Source of the DNA: Marchantia polymorpha subsp. ruderalis
Lineage: Eukaryota > Streptophyta > Marchantiopsida > Marchantiales > Marchantiaceae
Direction: 5' to 3'
DNA: 64,000 nt
NCBI GenBank assembly: GCA_037833965.1
Contig: AP031352.1
Span: 13,124,501 to 13,188,500 of the forward strand
Part shown: in pieces, positions 24,044 through 33,200 of the stretch
Layout: each line of letters starts with the position of its first letter
Numbering within the stretch: position 1 is the first letter of the stretch
Made by a program: the position numbers and the translations under genes
Notes under the pieces: generated by a model
What the model saw: only the letters and a program-made list of their open reading frames with translations
What the model was told of the DNA's origin: nothing
Database searches by the model: none

Positions 24044-25634
24044 AGCGTAGTGCAGTGTAGTGCTAGTTAGGATTTAGAAGGTATAAAGTAGTTCAAGGCG
24101 TCTTGCCTTGGGATCTTTCCCAACATCAAAAGTGCAGATCATGAACTCATTTTCTCTGCGTGTTTGTGTCTTTAGTTCTGTCACCACGCAAGAGGAGCTA
24201 CAACTTGGCGTTCCGCATTTTGTAGGTGGCCTTCGGCCGAATGTTCAGAGCTAGTACATTGGTTAGAGACTTGAGTAGTTCGGATCTACACCTGCGGGTG
24301 ACTGCCGATGCTCAGAGCCAGTGACTAGTTAGATACTTGAATAGTTTCGCCCCTACACCTTCGAGTGTTTGTTCCTGATTGTACTCCTTCGGGATTTTTC
24401 CCCTGAATGCCAAAGTGAAGTTTTGCTACTTCGTGTAAGCCTTGGTTGTAAATTCAGGTTACGCTGCAGCAGGTGCCTTTGGGGTAACCCATGTAGTATT
24501 TCTGGGAATGACAAGTGCCTAAGAATTCAATCCCTTCAATAGACTGTTATGGTGTGTTACTGGAATGTTTCTTAGTGAGTCCTTCTGTGCGGACCTGTGT
24601 TCTCTACGCGTTTTGTGAGTTGAGAGTGTTGTTCACCGCGTATGAGTGACTTCGATCCGAAGTAGGCAGTCCAAACCGGGTTTCCTACGCTAGCAGCAAG
24701 CTAGCGGAAGTGTTGTAAAAGCCGGAGTTGGGAGTCACTACCCGCAGCTTCGCTGAGTGTACTCTTGAGAGACCTTCCCCCTGTAATCTTGAGTAGAGGT
24801 CCTAACAGATCTCTGGGTTGTGTTTCCGTAGTTTCAGGTGTGTGTGTGTGTGTGTTACGCTGCACTGTGCGACCTCCGAGTGCGCTCCGAGTGGACACTT
24901 GCAGTATTTCTGGGAGTGACAATCGCCTGAGAATTCAAACTCCTCAATAGTCTGTTAAACGTGACACTTTGTACCCTGTGTGTTCCTCTGTCCCTATGGG
25001 TTCGACCTTTCTACCACTATATTGCAGTTTTAGCCTTTAGTGGGTTATTATAGCGCTGCGGGTCAATGCCTTCGACGCAAGAAGTTCGCCTTCGGCACTG
25101 CGGGTCAACGCCTTCGGCGGTGTGGGATAGAACAAAGATGCGAGTTGGCCAGAGCCGAAAGTCTCCGTCGCCGCGCCTTAAGCGATACGCTTTCGGCGCT
25201 GCGCGAACAAGGCCATGGCGAAGTATGATGGTAGAAATCAAATTCAATTTTCGAGCGTGTGAGTCCGCGCAATGGCGGAGCGTGAAGCCGAGCGTGTGAG
25301 AGGTGGGCCGTTACGCCTCCAAGCCGGCGCAGCCATCAAGTGAGTCGACACCCCCACAACCAAGTGTCGAAGATGAAATCTTGTGAGCCGAAGGCGGGCG
25401 ACTCATTCTTGAACTTGCGATTTTGATTTCTCGTGAGAGCTGCGCGCGTCCGCATTTTGGTAGAGAGAAAATCAGAGGCGAAGGCAACGCGTAGAGACTG
25501 GCAAGATAGAGAAAGAATTGAGTGTGCAACCGCGGGAATTGAGTGAGTGCGGAGCCCGCAGAGGGATCGCATCCGCGAGCAAGAAGCTTGGGCATAGAAG
25601 AGGAGAGTTTGCATAGTGCAATTTCAAGAACGCG

Positions 25635-26091
25635 ATGTCTAAAGCAACATAGCTGCGGATGATTCTGCTGAAGCTTCCGCAGAGTGGGCTACGCGCTTTC
25701 GAGCACGAGCTGACTGCGGTGAAGCTCGATTTCCTCCTGTGGGGATGGAATTACGTGTGCAAGGACATGGTGCGCGAGTGGCAGAAGGAGAGAGACCAAC
25801 CTACGCGCGGGTTTCGACCGCACGTACAGCAATAGGCCATCGAAGACTGGGAACAGGTGTTGGGAAGATGTGCGGGAGAGGACGGACATCTCCTATTCGA
25901 TAGCGAGAGCATCAAGTTCACGATGGAGGAGGAGATTTCCTTCGCGGCCCTTTTCAAGAGCAGCAAGTCTAGCAAGAACGGGTACAAGACTCGTGACTCC
26001 AAGGATCGCTACCGTAGAAATGTCGCGGTAGCACTTCTCCAACTCTTGCAACCGCACAGGACCAACTACATCACTTCTTGGCAGGTGTCAT
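25635..26091 (+). pseudogene. Element G ORF, N-terminal part
   Basis: An AACGCGATGTCTAAAGC context at 25627-25643 matches the conserved inner start of the family ORF. Recognisable motifs are LPQSGLRAFEHELTAVKLDFLLWGWNY, then MVREWQ, RGFRPHV, WEQVLGRCAGEDGHLLFDSESIKFT and YKTRDSKDRYRRNVAVALLQLLQPHR. It is more diverged from F than the other copies and broken. It stops at 26091, where element F is inserted with duplication of GTCAT. Confidence 0.55.
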
Positions 26092-26111
26092 TGTGGTACC
26101 CCACTTTTGGC
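26092..26111 (+). repeat. Left terminal inverted repeat of element F
   Basis: TGTGGTACCCCACTTTTGGC; the same sequence or a close variant starts H (811), I (2739), J (7141) and C (9346), and on the minus strand B (19459) and A (22318). The C and J variants (TGTGGTAACCCAC and TGTGGTAACACAC) are closer to the right terminus. Confidence 0.85.
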
Positions 26112-27339
26112 AATTTTGAGGAAATTAAAACATTTTTGAAAAACTGTACCCTCGCAGCATTGTAAATAGCCTTCGGTACATCAAAACGGAGTGAATCCGG
26201 AAGATCGCGGGGATTCTTGAGGGATCTTGTAGAATCTGGGATTTGGGGTGCAGCAGTAAGGACAGTCACCACCCTCCCTGCGAGCTCTGCAGTTAGGACC
26301 CCTACGACGCAAGGCGCAAAACCCGCCTTCGGAGGTTGCGTCCGCGGCGGTAGGGAAATCCTCCATAATTAGGTCAACCCTCGGGCGCCTTGACCAAGTT
26401 AGGGTCCCGTTGGAAAGAGCTCGACGCACTGATTCCAACGAGTCCAAGAACGCTTGGAACGGATGAGGACGTAGGGAGTTATCACTATTGGAAGAAACGG
26501 AGGCGGTCGCCTACGGCGGAAAGAGTTCGCCACCGGCGCGAATTCCGCCTACGCGGAAGGGGGAAATCAAGTTTTGTCCTATGCGCGGACGAAGGCGTTC
26601 GCCTGTGCACAGGCGAAGTAGGGTTAGGAGAGGCGCGAAGTCCGCCTACGCACAGGCGCTCGCCTGTGCACAGGCGCTTCGGCGTCGGCGGAAAATCCGC
26701 CTTGGGCCCTAGAAATGCGCCTTGTGAGGTAGAAAGTGTACGGCGCCTTCCGCGCCAGCGCAGCGCCGCGTACGGCGGAAGAGCCGCCAGAGTAGTCAAA
26801 TCGGTACGGACCATGCGGACGGGACGGGTGGATGCGCTCTTGGACGGACGGAGTTGCGGCGGCGGAAGCGCCGACGAAGAGACAAGGAACGGACAGACTG
26901 GACGGAGACGGCTGACCACGGTCAACGCCTTCCGCGCCAGCGCGACGCAGCGCACGGAATTCGCCTGCGCACAGGCGAACGCCTGTGCACAGGAGGATGT
27001 TCAAGTTCCGCGCCGGCGGAGAATCCGCAGAGGAGTCTGCCTGCGCACAGGCAGGAGTTGAACTTTTGTCCGACATGCGGACACACGCGTCAAGGCAGAG
27101 GGGGATTGGCCGAGGGGCGGTACGAACAAGTGTACCGCGCAAGGCGGAAAACTCGCCTTCGGCGCTACGCCCCCATGTCCGCGGGGTAACACGCTCGCGG
27201 AGTTCAAATCCGCCAATTCGAGCGTGAGAGTTTAATCGACGACGGCGGAGCGTGAAGCCGCGCGTGAGAGCGAAGACCGTTCCAGCGTACAGCCGGCGCG
27301 GCCATCAAGTGAGACGTTCTTCACGAGCAAGAGCCGACC
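26092..27339 (+). other. 5' region of element F with palindromes and a 223-codon upstream frame
   Basis: This 1.25-kb region precedes the long ORF. It contains many CGCC...GGCG palindromes (for example 26600-26615 and 26661-26676, each a perfect CGCCTGTGCACAGGCG) and a TTGGAAAGAGCTCGACG-type conserved block near 26409. A 223-codon open frame (26390-27061) is rich in Arg, Thr and Gly. Frames of this kind appear in other copies too, on either strand, which fits palindromic composition better than a real protein. I see no certain promoter. Confidence 0.5.
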
Positions 27340-30300
27340 ATGACCTTCGACCGGGCGGCGGAGAACGTCCCATTCTTGAATTCGCGATTCCAATCTCTTG
27401 TGCGCGCTGCGCGCATCCATCTGCTGGCTGCGGAACATTCTCGACGTCGTCGCACAGGAGATTTCTTGTTGATTGAGGGAGAAGTGAATGCGCGTGATTT
27501 GGAATTAAGGGCGATTAGAGTTTGCCGAGAGAGAAAGAAGCTTGGGCGGTGCGGAAGTAGAATGAGCGGGCGAACGAACCCCAGGAACGCAATGACGAGA
27601 CCGAGCAGATTGCGGATGGTGCCACTTCGCCTACCACAGAACGGGCTGCGCGCTTTCGAGGAGCGCTTAATAGCAAGAAAGCTCGATTTCTTGCTATGGG
27701 GATGGAACTACATCTGTGCGAATATGGTGCGCGAGTGGCTAGAGCCACAGGGACCACCCTCGCGCGGATTGCGTCCGCATGTTGATCGGTGGACAGTCCA
27801 AGATTGGGCGCAGGCGTTGGGAAGATGTGCTGGCATGCCAGGGCATCTCCTTTTCGACAGTGAGAGCATCAAGGTGACCAAGCAGGAAGAGGCGCAATTC
27901 GTGGAGCTGTTCAAGATCGGGAGGTCTACCAAGAATGGGTACAGGACCCGTGATTACAAGGATCGATTTCGCCGGACTTTGTCCGCGGCGCTGATGCAAT
28001 TACTGCAGCCGCACCGCGCCTGCTACATCACATTGTGGCAGGTCTCTTTTGTGGAGTGCGTCATCGAGGGAACTCCAATTCACTGGGCGAGCATCCTGCA
28101 CAGGGTGATGCGACAGCACGCGTTTGAGGAGAAGGGGGGAACTCTAAACCATCTTTCTCCTTTCCTCATCAATTTTTATCGACAGCGGAATTGTTTGACA
28201 GCGGCGGAGCTTGAACATTTTCCGCCATTGTCCATCGACCATCCCGGGAAGTATGTGCGGGAGAATGAGGTCGACACTGATGCAGAGGAGTCACCGACTT
28301 CTACCCCATCAAGACGGAGGGACGAAGGGAGACACACTCCTGCAGCACGAGTGCCGCGGAAGCGGCGATGGAGGGAAGAGTCTGAAGAGGAGCAGCATCA
28401 AGAACCCTCTGCTCCCATTCGACCGCGGCCGCTGTGCGAGCCATACAGCCGGCCGAAGCAGAAGGCACGCAGACTGGTGTTACCAGCCGACAGTGCGGAC
28501 ACGGCGACGATTGCGACGGAGAAAGGAAGTGCGTCGCCAGAGAAGCATGAGGAAGCGCGGACGACCGCAGGAGCAACGGGCCACGCTGCAACCTCGACGG
28601 GAGAGAGGCCGCCTACGGGCCAAGGGCCTCCGGAGTTACCACGTGCGATGCGGACAGATGTTCCGTTTGCGCACAGACGAGCCTCCGCGGACGGACGAGC
28701 CTCCGCGGACAGGCGATCACAAGTGGACGTGGATCTACGCTTACGCGTGGGAAGGAGCAGTCCGCCTGTGCACAGGCGCTCACCTGTGCACAGGTCGCCT
28801 GTGCACAGGTCGCCTGTGCACAGGACACCTCCACACGTGCCGCCTGTGCACAGGCAAGAATCACCCCCGTTCCAACGTAGGAAGGGGAAGGAGCCGGCGG
28901 AAGAACCGCCTACGAGACACCGGCCCGCGGGGCCAGACCCTCCGGCGCACCACGCGCCGCAATTTGCGCCTTCGGCGCCAGGGCCTTCGAGCCGAGGAGA
29001 TACGAGCAGGGAGCGTGCGGAGGCCGCACCATCGGCGGGAAGTCCGCCGATAGATGCGCCTTCGGCGATAGGGCCTATAGGCCAAGAGACATCAGGCGAG
29101 CGGCCTCCGGCCATGTCGCCTTCGGCGATGGATGTCCGCGGCGCTACGCCTGCGGCGGACAAGGCGCCGGCAATTGCGCCTGCGCACGGGCCGGGCACAG
29201 CCCCCACGGACCGATCAAGGGAGCAGCAACAGACGGTGGAGCGGAGTGACTGTCCGCGGGATGAAATTTCGATGCGCGATGCGCAATCAAACCCCGCGCA
29301 GCCACCCTCCGCTCGATCGCCTTCGGCGGCGGGCGACGGCGGCAGAGAGGACGCGGTAGACAACCAACAAGCGAGAGACGGGGATGCCGCACGGGTACAT
29401 TCGCCTTCCGCCTTAGACATTTTGGCGACGAGCAGCGAGGCTGCAGCCGTGCCTTCGCAGGCAGCACACGTCGACGACGTGCAGCCCCACTCGGGGCAGT
29501 CGCCGACGCAATCAATGGCGACTGAAATTCTCCACTCGGATGATGACGACGGAGGCTCCACGGAAGAAATGTCAGGAGCAGAAGACACCGAGGAGGAGGA
29601 GGAGGAAATTGTTGGAGCGCCGGCGGCGGCGCTCTCTGAGCAGGTGATTCCGTTGCTGAGGTACTTGGATCGCAAGGTCGATAAATACGCCGACCCACTC
29701 CAGCCGGGATCTTACATCGAATTAGTGCGCAGGCGGACTCGCACTAAAGTCCACACCAGCAAGCTATTAGCTAGAGTGGACCAGGAGTTGAGGGAATTGA
29801 AGGAGAAGCATGCATGCTTGTGGGGTCAGTACAAACTTAATCAAAAATTCTACAAGCACTCCGAGAAGATGAAGGATGAGAAACTGGACGAGCTCACCAA
29901 GGAGCAGGTGAAGGTCAAGGAAGCACTCATTTCTGAGCAGGCCCAGAATCGGATTTTGTCAGAGGAGATCGTGCGACAGACGCGGTTGTTGGAACAATGT
30001 CAGCTCGCACGGCAGGCGGATGAAGAGTTAATCCGCAGGTTACAGTCAGAGTGTGGCGAATTGAGAGCGCAGCGTGCTGAAGCCGAATCGCAATTAGTGA
30101 TAATTGAAGAGGATCGCAGGAAGGAGGCGGATCGCACGAAGGTGGAGACGGCGAGGCGTGTCGCCCACTGTCTCAAGGGCTACGCCCACTGGGAAGTGAA
30201 GGCGCAGGAGAAACTCACACTGCGTGAGTTTGAATTGCGCGCAGCCGGGTTGTTGTCAGGCGATAGTAGGAGTCGGCGGAAGGTAGCAAAGAAGCTCGAT

Positions 30301-30495
30301 GCCTTTCTGTCGAAGGCACAGGATACCATGTCCGCCCTCGAAGTGGAGGTGTCCGCCGCGTTGCAGCGTTTGGGACTGCGCAGTCGAGCGGAAGATTGGC
30401 AGGGTAGGGAGTTAGTGCGCGGCAGTCGGCCGCGCAGGAGACGTAGTACAGGTTCCGCGGAGTGTAGTGTAGCGTGGTTCCGTGCAGGCGTGTAG
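27340..30495 (+). CDS. Element F ORF, 1051-codon family protein of unknown function
   Basis: Seen: a single open frame. Residues 1-85 are basic. About 85-320 form a helical, Trp-rich core with LLWGWNYIC, REWLEPQGPP, TRDYKDRFRRTL, HWASILHRVMRQHAFEEKGG and LNHLSPFLINFYRQ. A basic patch RKRRWREESEEEQ lies near 345. About 380-740 is Pro/Ala/Ser-rich with VHRSP and PSA repeats encoded by palindromes. An acidic DDDDGGSTEEMSGAEDTEEEEEE stretch lies near 755, and about 770-1030 is a long coiled coil. Known: the core vaguely recalls the 'putative plant transposon protein' type of domain, from memory and unverified. Inferred: a nucleic-acid-binding, self-assembling element protein. The AACGCAATG context at codon 85 is conserved in C, I and (as AACGCGATG) G, so translation may start there. 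Confidence 0.72.
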   Translation: MTFDRAAENVPFLNSRFQSLVRAARIHLLAAEHSRRRRTGDFLLIEGEVNARDLELRAIRVCRERKKLGRCGSRMSGRTNPRNAMTRPSRLRMVPLRLPQNGLRAFEERLIARKLDFLLWGWNYICANMVREWLEPQGPPSRGLRPHVDRWTVQDWAQALGRCAGMPGHLLFDSESIKVTKQEEAQFVELFKIGRSTKNGYRTRDYKDRFRRTLSAALMQLLQPHRACYITLWQVSFVECVIEGTPIHWASILHRVMRQHAFEEKGGTLNHLSPFLINFYRQRNCLTAAELEHFPPLSIDHPGKYVRENEVDTDAEESPTSTPSRRRDEGRHTPAARVPRKRRWREESEEEQHQEPSAPIRPRPLCEPYSRPKQKARRLVLPADSADTATIATEKGSASPEKHEEARTTAGATGHAATSTGERPPTGQGPPELPRAMRTDVPFAHRRASADGRASADRRSQVDVDLRLRVGRSSPPVHRRSPVHRSPVHRSPVHRTPPHVPPVHRQESPPFQRRKGKEPAEEPPTRHRPAGPDPPAHHAPQFAPSAPGPSSRGDTSRERAEAAPSAGSPPIDAPSAIGPIGQETSGERPPAMSPSAMDVRGATPAADKAPAIAPAHGPGTAPTDRSREQQQTVERSDCPRDEISMRDAQSNPAQPPSARSPSAAGDGGREDAVDNQQARDGDAARVHSPSALDILATSSEAAAVPSQAAHVDDVQPHSGQSPTQSMATEILHSDDDDGGSTEEMSGAEDTEEEEEEIVGAPAAALSEQVIPLLRYLDRKVDKYADPLQPGSYIELVRRRTRTKVHTSKLLARVDQELRELKEKHACLWGQYKLNQKFYKHSEKMKDEKLDELTKEQVKVKEALISEQAQNRILSEEIVRQTRLLEQCQLARQADEELIRRLQSECGELRAQRAEAESQLVIIEEDRRKEADRTKVETARRVAHCLKGYAHWEVKAQEKLTLREFELRAAGLLSGDSRSRRKVAKKLDAFLSKAQDTMSALEVEVSAALQRLGLRSRAEDWQGRELVRGSRPRRRRSTGSAECSVAWFRAGV
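28763..28857 (+). repeat. Cluster of in-frame CCTGTGCACAGG palindromes in the F ORF
   Basis: Five copies of a CCTGTGCACAGG core, two of them extended to CGCCTGTGCACAGGC(G), follow one another at 12-30-bp spacing. They encode PVHRRSPVHRSPVHRSPVHR. The same cluster exists in B and A on the minus strand (about 16715-16790 and 19590-19650) with different copy numbers, so units have been gained or lost in frame. Confidence 0.8.
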
Positions 30496-30531
30496 CGTAG
30501 TGCGGTGTAGTGCTAGGTAGGACTTAGAAGG

Positions 30532-30560
30532 TATAAAATAGTTCCAGGCGTTTTGCCTGG
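30532..30560 (+). promoter_or_regulatory. Conserved TATA-like box followed by a 6-bp hairpin
   Basis: GGTATAAAATAG is followed at once by CCAGGCGTTTTGCCTGG. Equivalent TATAAAG/TATAAAA sites follow the ORF in I (7134), A and B (minus strand), C (22983), H (24081) and G (33234). A TATA box located after the ORF would direct transcription out of the right end. Function is inferred only. Confidence 0.4.
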
Positions 30561-31485
30561 GGTTCTTTCCCATCAGAAGTGCAGATCAGGAACCCATTTC
30601 CTTTGCGTGTTTGTGTCCTTGAGTTCTGTCACCACGCACGAGGAGTTACAACTTAGCATTCCGCATTTTGTAGCTGAAGGCCTTCGGCCGAATGTTCAGA
30701 GCTAGTACATTGGTTAGAGACTTGAGTAGTTCGGATCTGCACCTGCGGGTGACTGCCGATGCTCAGAGCCAGTGACTAGTTAGATACTTGAAAAGTTTCG
30801 CCCCTACACCTTCGAGTGTTCCTTTCTGATTGTACTCCCTTGGGATTTTTCCCCTGAATGCCAAAGTGAAGTTTTGCTACTTCGTGTAAGCCTTGGTTGT
30901 AAATTCAGGTTACGCTGCAGCAGGTGCCTTGAGGGTAACCCCTGTAGTATTTCTGGGAATGACAAGTGCCTGAGAATTCAAACTCTTCAATAGACTGTTG
31001 TTGTGTTACTGGAATGTTTCACAGTGAGTCCTTCAGTGTGGACCTGTGTTCTCTGCGCGTTTTGTGAGTTGAGAGTGTTGTTCACCGCGTCTGAGTGACT
31101 TCGATCCGAAGTAGGTAGTCCAAACCGGGTTTCCTACACTAGCAGCAAGCTAGTGGAAGCGTTGTAAAAGCCGGAGTTGGAAGTCACTGCCCGCAGCTTT
31201 GCCGAGTGTGCTCGTGAGAGACTTTCCCCCTGAAATCTTGAAGTAGAGGTCCTAACGGATCTCTGGGTTGTGTTTCTGTAGTTTCAGGTGTGTGTGTGTG
31301 TGTGTGTTACGCTGCACTGTGCGACCTCCGAGTGCGCTCCGAGTAGACACTTGCAGTATTTCTGGGAGTGACAGTCGCCTGAGAATTCAAACTCCTCAAT
31401 AGTCTGTTAAAACGTGACACTTTGTACCCTGTGTGTTCCTCTGTCCCTGTGGGTTCGACCTTTCTACCACTATATTGCAGTTTTA

Positions 31486-31505
31486 GCCTTTAGTGGGTTA
31501 TTACA
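31486..31505 (-). repeat. Right terminal inverted repeat of element F
   Basis: Read on the minus strand it is TGTAATAACCCACTAAAGGC. The same terminus ends C (23910) and G (34146), and in variant form H (25052, TATA instead of TACA) and Z (631). It starts A (12115) and B (14628) on the plus strand. Confidence 0.85.
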
Positions 31506-33200
31506 GTCATTCGTGGAGCTGGCGTTGGTCGGAGCTCCAATTCACTGGGCTTTCATCTTATGGAAGATAACGCGGCAGCATCCTCGGAGGAGGATGGGAA
31601 CAAACGGACTGTAGAGGGCTCAGCGGACCTTTCTACGCCGCAGGCACGGACGCCTTCGGCGGAAGCAAGACGGCCTTCGGGCTAGGACAGACGACAGGCG
31701 GCACCGACGAACGTGCCGGCGACGGAAAGGTGTTCCGCGCGAGCACCGTTCGCGGACTCGTCTTTGGGGCTTAGAGCCTTCGGCTCAAGCGCCTTAGGCG
31801 CAGCGGAGGAACACAAAAGAGCCAGCGGAAAATGTGCCTTCGGCTCAAGGGCCTTCGGCCCAAGGAATTGCGAGTAGGGAGCCTTCGGGGCAAGCGCATT
31901 CCGCGGAAGAACCGCCGAAAGGTGCGCCTTCGGCTGAAGGACCTTCGGCCCAAGGGACTTCGGGCGAGCCGCCTTCGGCAGAAGCCCCTTTGGCGAAGGA
32001 CCTATTGAAGGAGCAAGACAACAAGCAGAAGGAGGAGGCACGTGTGCCTTCCGCACAATCGCCTTCGGCACAGCCGCCTTCGGCGATGCAGAGTTGGTAG
32101 TAACAGATCGGGCGAGCGGTGCAAACTTGTCAAAACCAGGATCCCCCACCGCCTTTGACATTTTGGCCGGGAGCAGTGCGGCAGCAGCAGCAGACGCAGA
32201 GGCTACGCAGCCCAACTCGCGAGAATCGCCAGGGAATTCAGTGGCGACCAAAATCCTCAATTCGGAGGATGACGGAGAAGGAGAATCGGACTCGGACGAA
32301 GAGGAGGAGCAATCGGTGGCAGGCACGCCGACGGCGGCACTATGCGAGCAGGTGGTACCTCAGCTGAGGTATCTCGATCGCAAGGTGACGAAGTACGCGG
32401 ATCCCCGCCAACCTGGGTACTACGTCGAATTAGTGCGCAGTCGGACTCGCACTAAAGTCCGAACCAGCAAGTTGTTGGCACGCTTGGATGGGAACATTAA
32501 GGATCTGCAACAGAAGAACGAGCATCTGCGTGGCCACATTGCTCTTTCGCGGAAGCTGCAGAAGGCCGTCGACCAGGTGCGCGATGAGAAGTTTGAGGAG
32601 GCGAAGAAGGAGTTCGCCAAGGAGAAAGCGAAGCTCGCAGATGAGCTGGATTCTTAGCAGACTCAGAATCAAATTTTGTAAGAGGAGCTCGTGCTGCAGA
32701 CACGGTTGCTAGAGCAGTGTCAGCTCGCACGCCAGGCGGATGAAGAGTTAATCCGCAAACTGCAATCGGAGTGCGGCGAATTGAGAGCGCAGCGTGCGGA
32801 CGTAGAGTTGCAGTTGGTAGTGGTTGAAGACGATCGCCGGCGGGAGTCAGATCGCACGAAGGAAGAGTCGGTGAAGCGAGTCAACCACTGTCTCAGAGGT
32901 TACACCCTCTGGAAAGTGGCTGCGTAGAAGAAACTCACATTGCGCGAGTTAGAGCTTCGTGCGGCGGGTTTGATGTCGGGTGACAGTCGGAGCCGGCGGC
33001 GAGTGGCTTAGAAGCTAGATGCGTATCTGTCAAGGTCGCGGGACGCCATGGCAAACCTTGAGGCGGAGTTGACTGCTGTGTTGCGGTGGCTGGGATTGCG
33101 CAGTCGAGCTGAAGACTGGTCTGGTAGGGAGTTAGTGCGCGGCAGTCCGTCGCGCAGAAGGCACAGTACAGGATCTGCAAGGTGCTGCAGCGTAGTGTAA
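31506..33200 (+). pseudogene. Element G ORF, part after the F insertion
   Basis: It resumes with the second GTCAT (SFVELALVGAPIHWAFILWK), then a palindrome-rich Pro/Ser/Gly middle of PSAQGP and PSAEGP repeats written as GCCTTCGGC units (about 31650-32090), an acidic block, YLDRKVTKYADPRQPGYYVELVRSRTRTKVRTSKLLARLD, and the coiled coil to LGLRSRAEDWSGRELVRG. The core is shortened relative to F and the copy is broken in several places. It is an old fossil. Confidence 0.55.

Larger units (their letters stand above)
811..25052 (+). mobile_element. Element H: TIR element flanked by GCGCT duplication
   Basis: The left end TGTGGTACCCCACTTTTGG begins at 811 and the right end GGGTTATTATA finishes at 25052. 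The 5-bp sequence GCGCT occurs immediately before (806-810) and after (25053-25057), which ties these two ends together although they are 24 kb apart. Visible parts are a 5' region (811-2053), an N-terminal ORF part (2054-2738), a later ORF part (about 8250-9345 and 23911-24043) and a 3' region (24044-25052). I, J and C lie within it. The copy is broken, with several breaks, and its middle ORF part is not seen. It inserted into the 5' region of G. Confidence 0.72.
26092..31505 (+). mobile_element. Element F: complete-looking 5.41-kb TIR element, type copy of the family
   Basis: The left terminus is TGTGGTACCCCACTTTTGG (26092). The right terminus read on the minus strand is TGTAATAACCCACTAAAGG (31505). 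They agree at 14 of the first 20 positions, forming an imperfect inverted repeat with TG...CA edges. GTCAT is duplicated on both sides (26087-26091, 31506-31510). The layout is a 5' region (26092-27339), one ORF (27340-30495) and a 3' region (30496-31505). The two end regions are not direct repeats of each other, so this is not an LTR element. No transposase or integrase motif is visible, so mobilisation in trans, or an unrecognised enzyme, is inferred. The copy looks whole. Confidence 0.88.
30496..31505 (+). other. 3' region of element F
   Basis: This is about 1.0 kb of conserved non-coding sequence, found in every copy. Near its start are TATAAAA (30532-30538) and a perfect CCAGGC-GTTTT-GCCTGG hairpin (30544-30560). 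An AGGCCTTCGGCC palindrome follows near 30680. An imperfect direct repeat of about 60 bp occurs at 30944-31008 and 31353-31415, and a (GT)n run at about 31287-31307. The right terminal repeat closes it. Conservation across subfamilies suggests a required function such as a promoter, 3' processing signal or mobilisation site. Confidence 0.6.

Noticed and set aside
26092-31505. LTR retrotransposon with two LTRs
   Set aside because: The left terminus TGTGGTACCCC does not recur near the right end, and the two end regions are inverted only at the termini and otherwise unrelated. Solo-LTR or LARD readings fail for the same reason.
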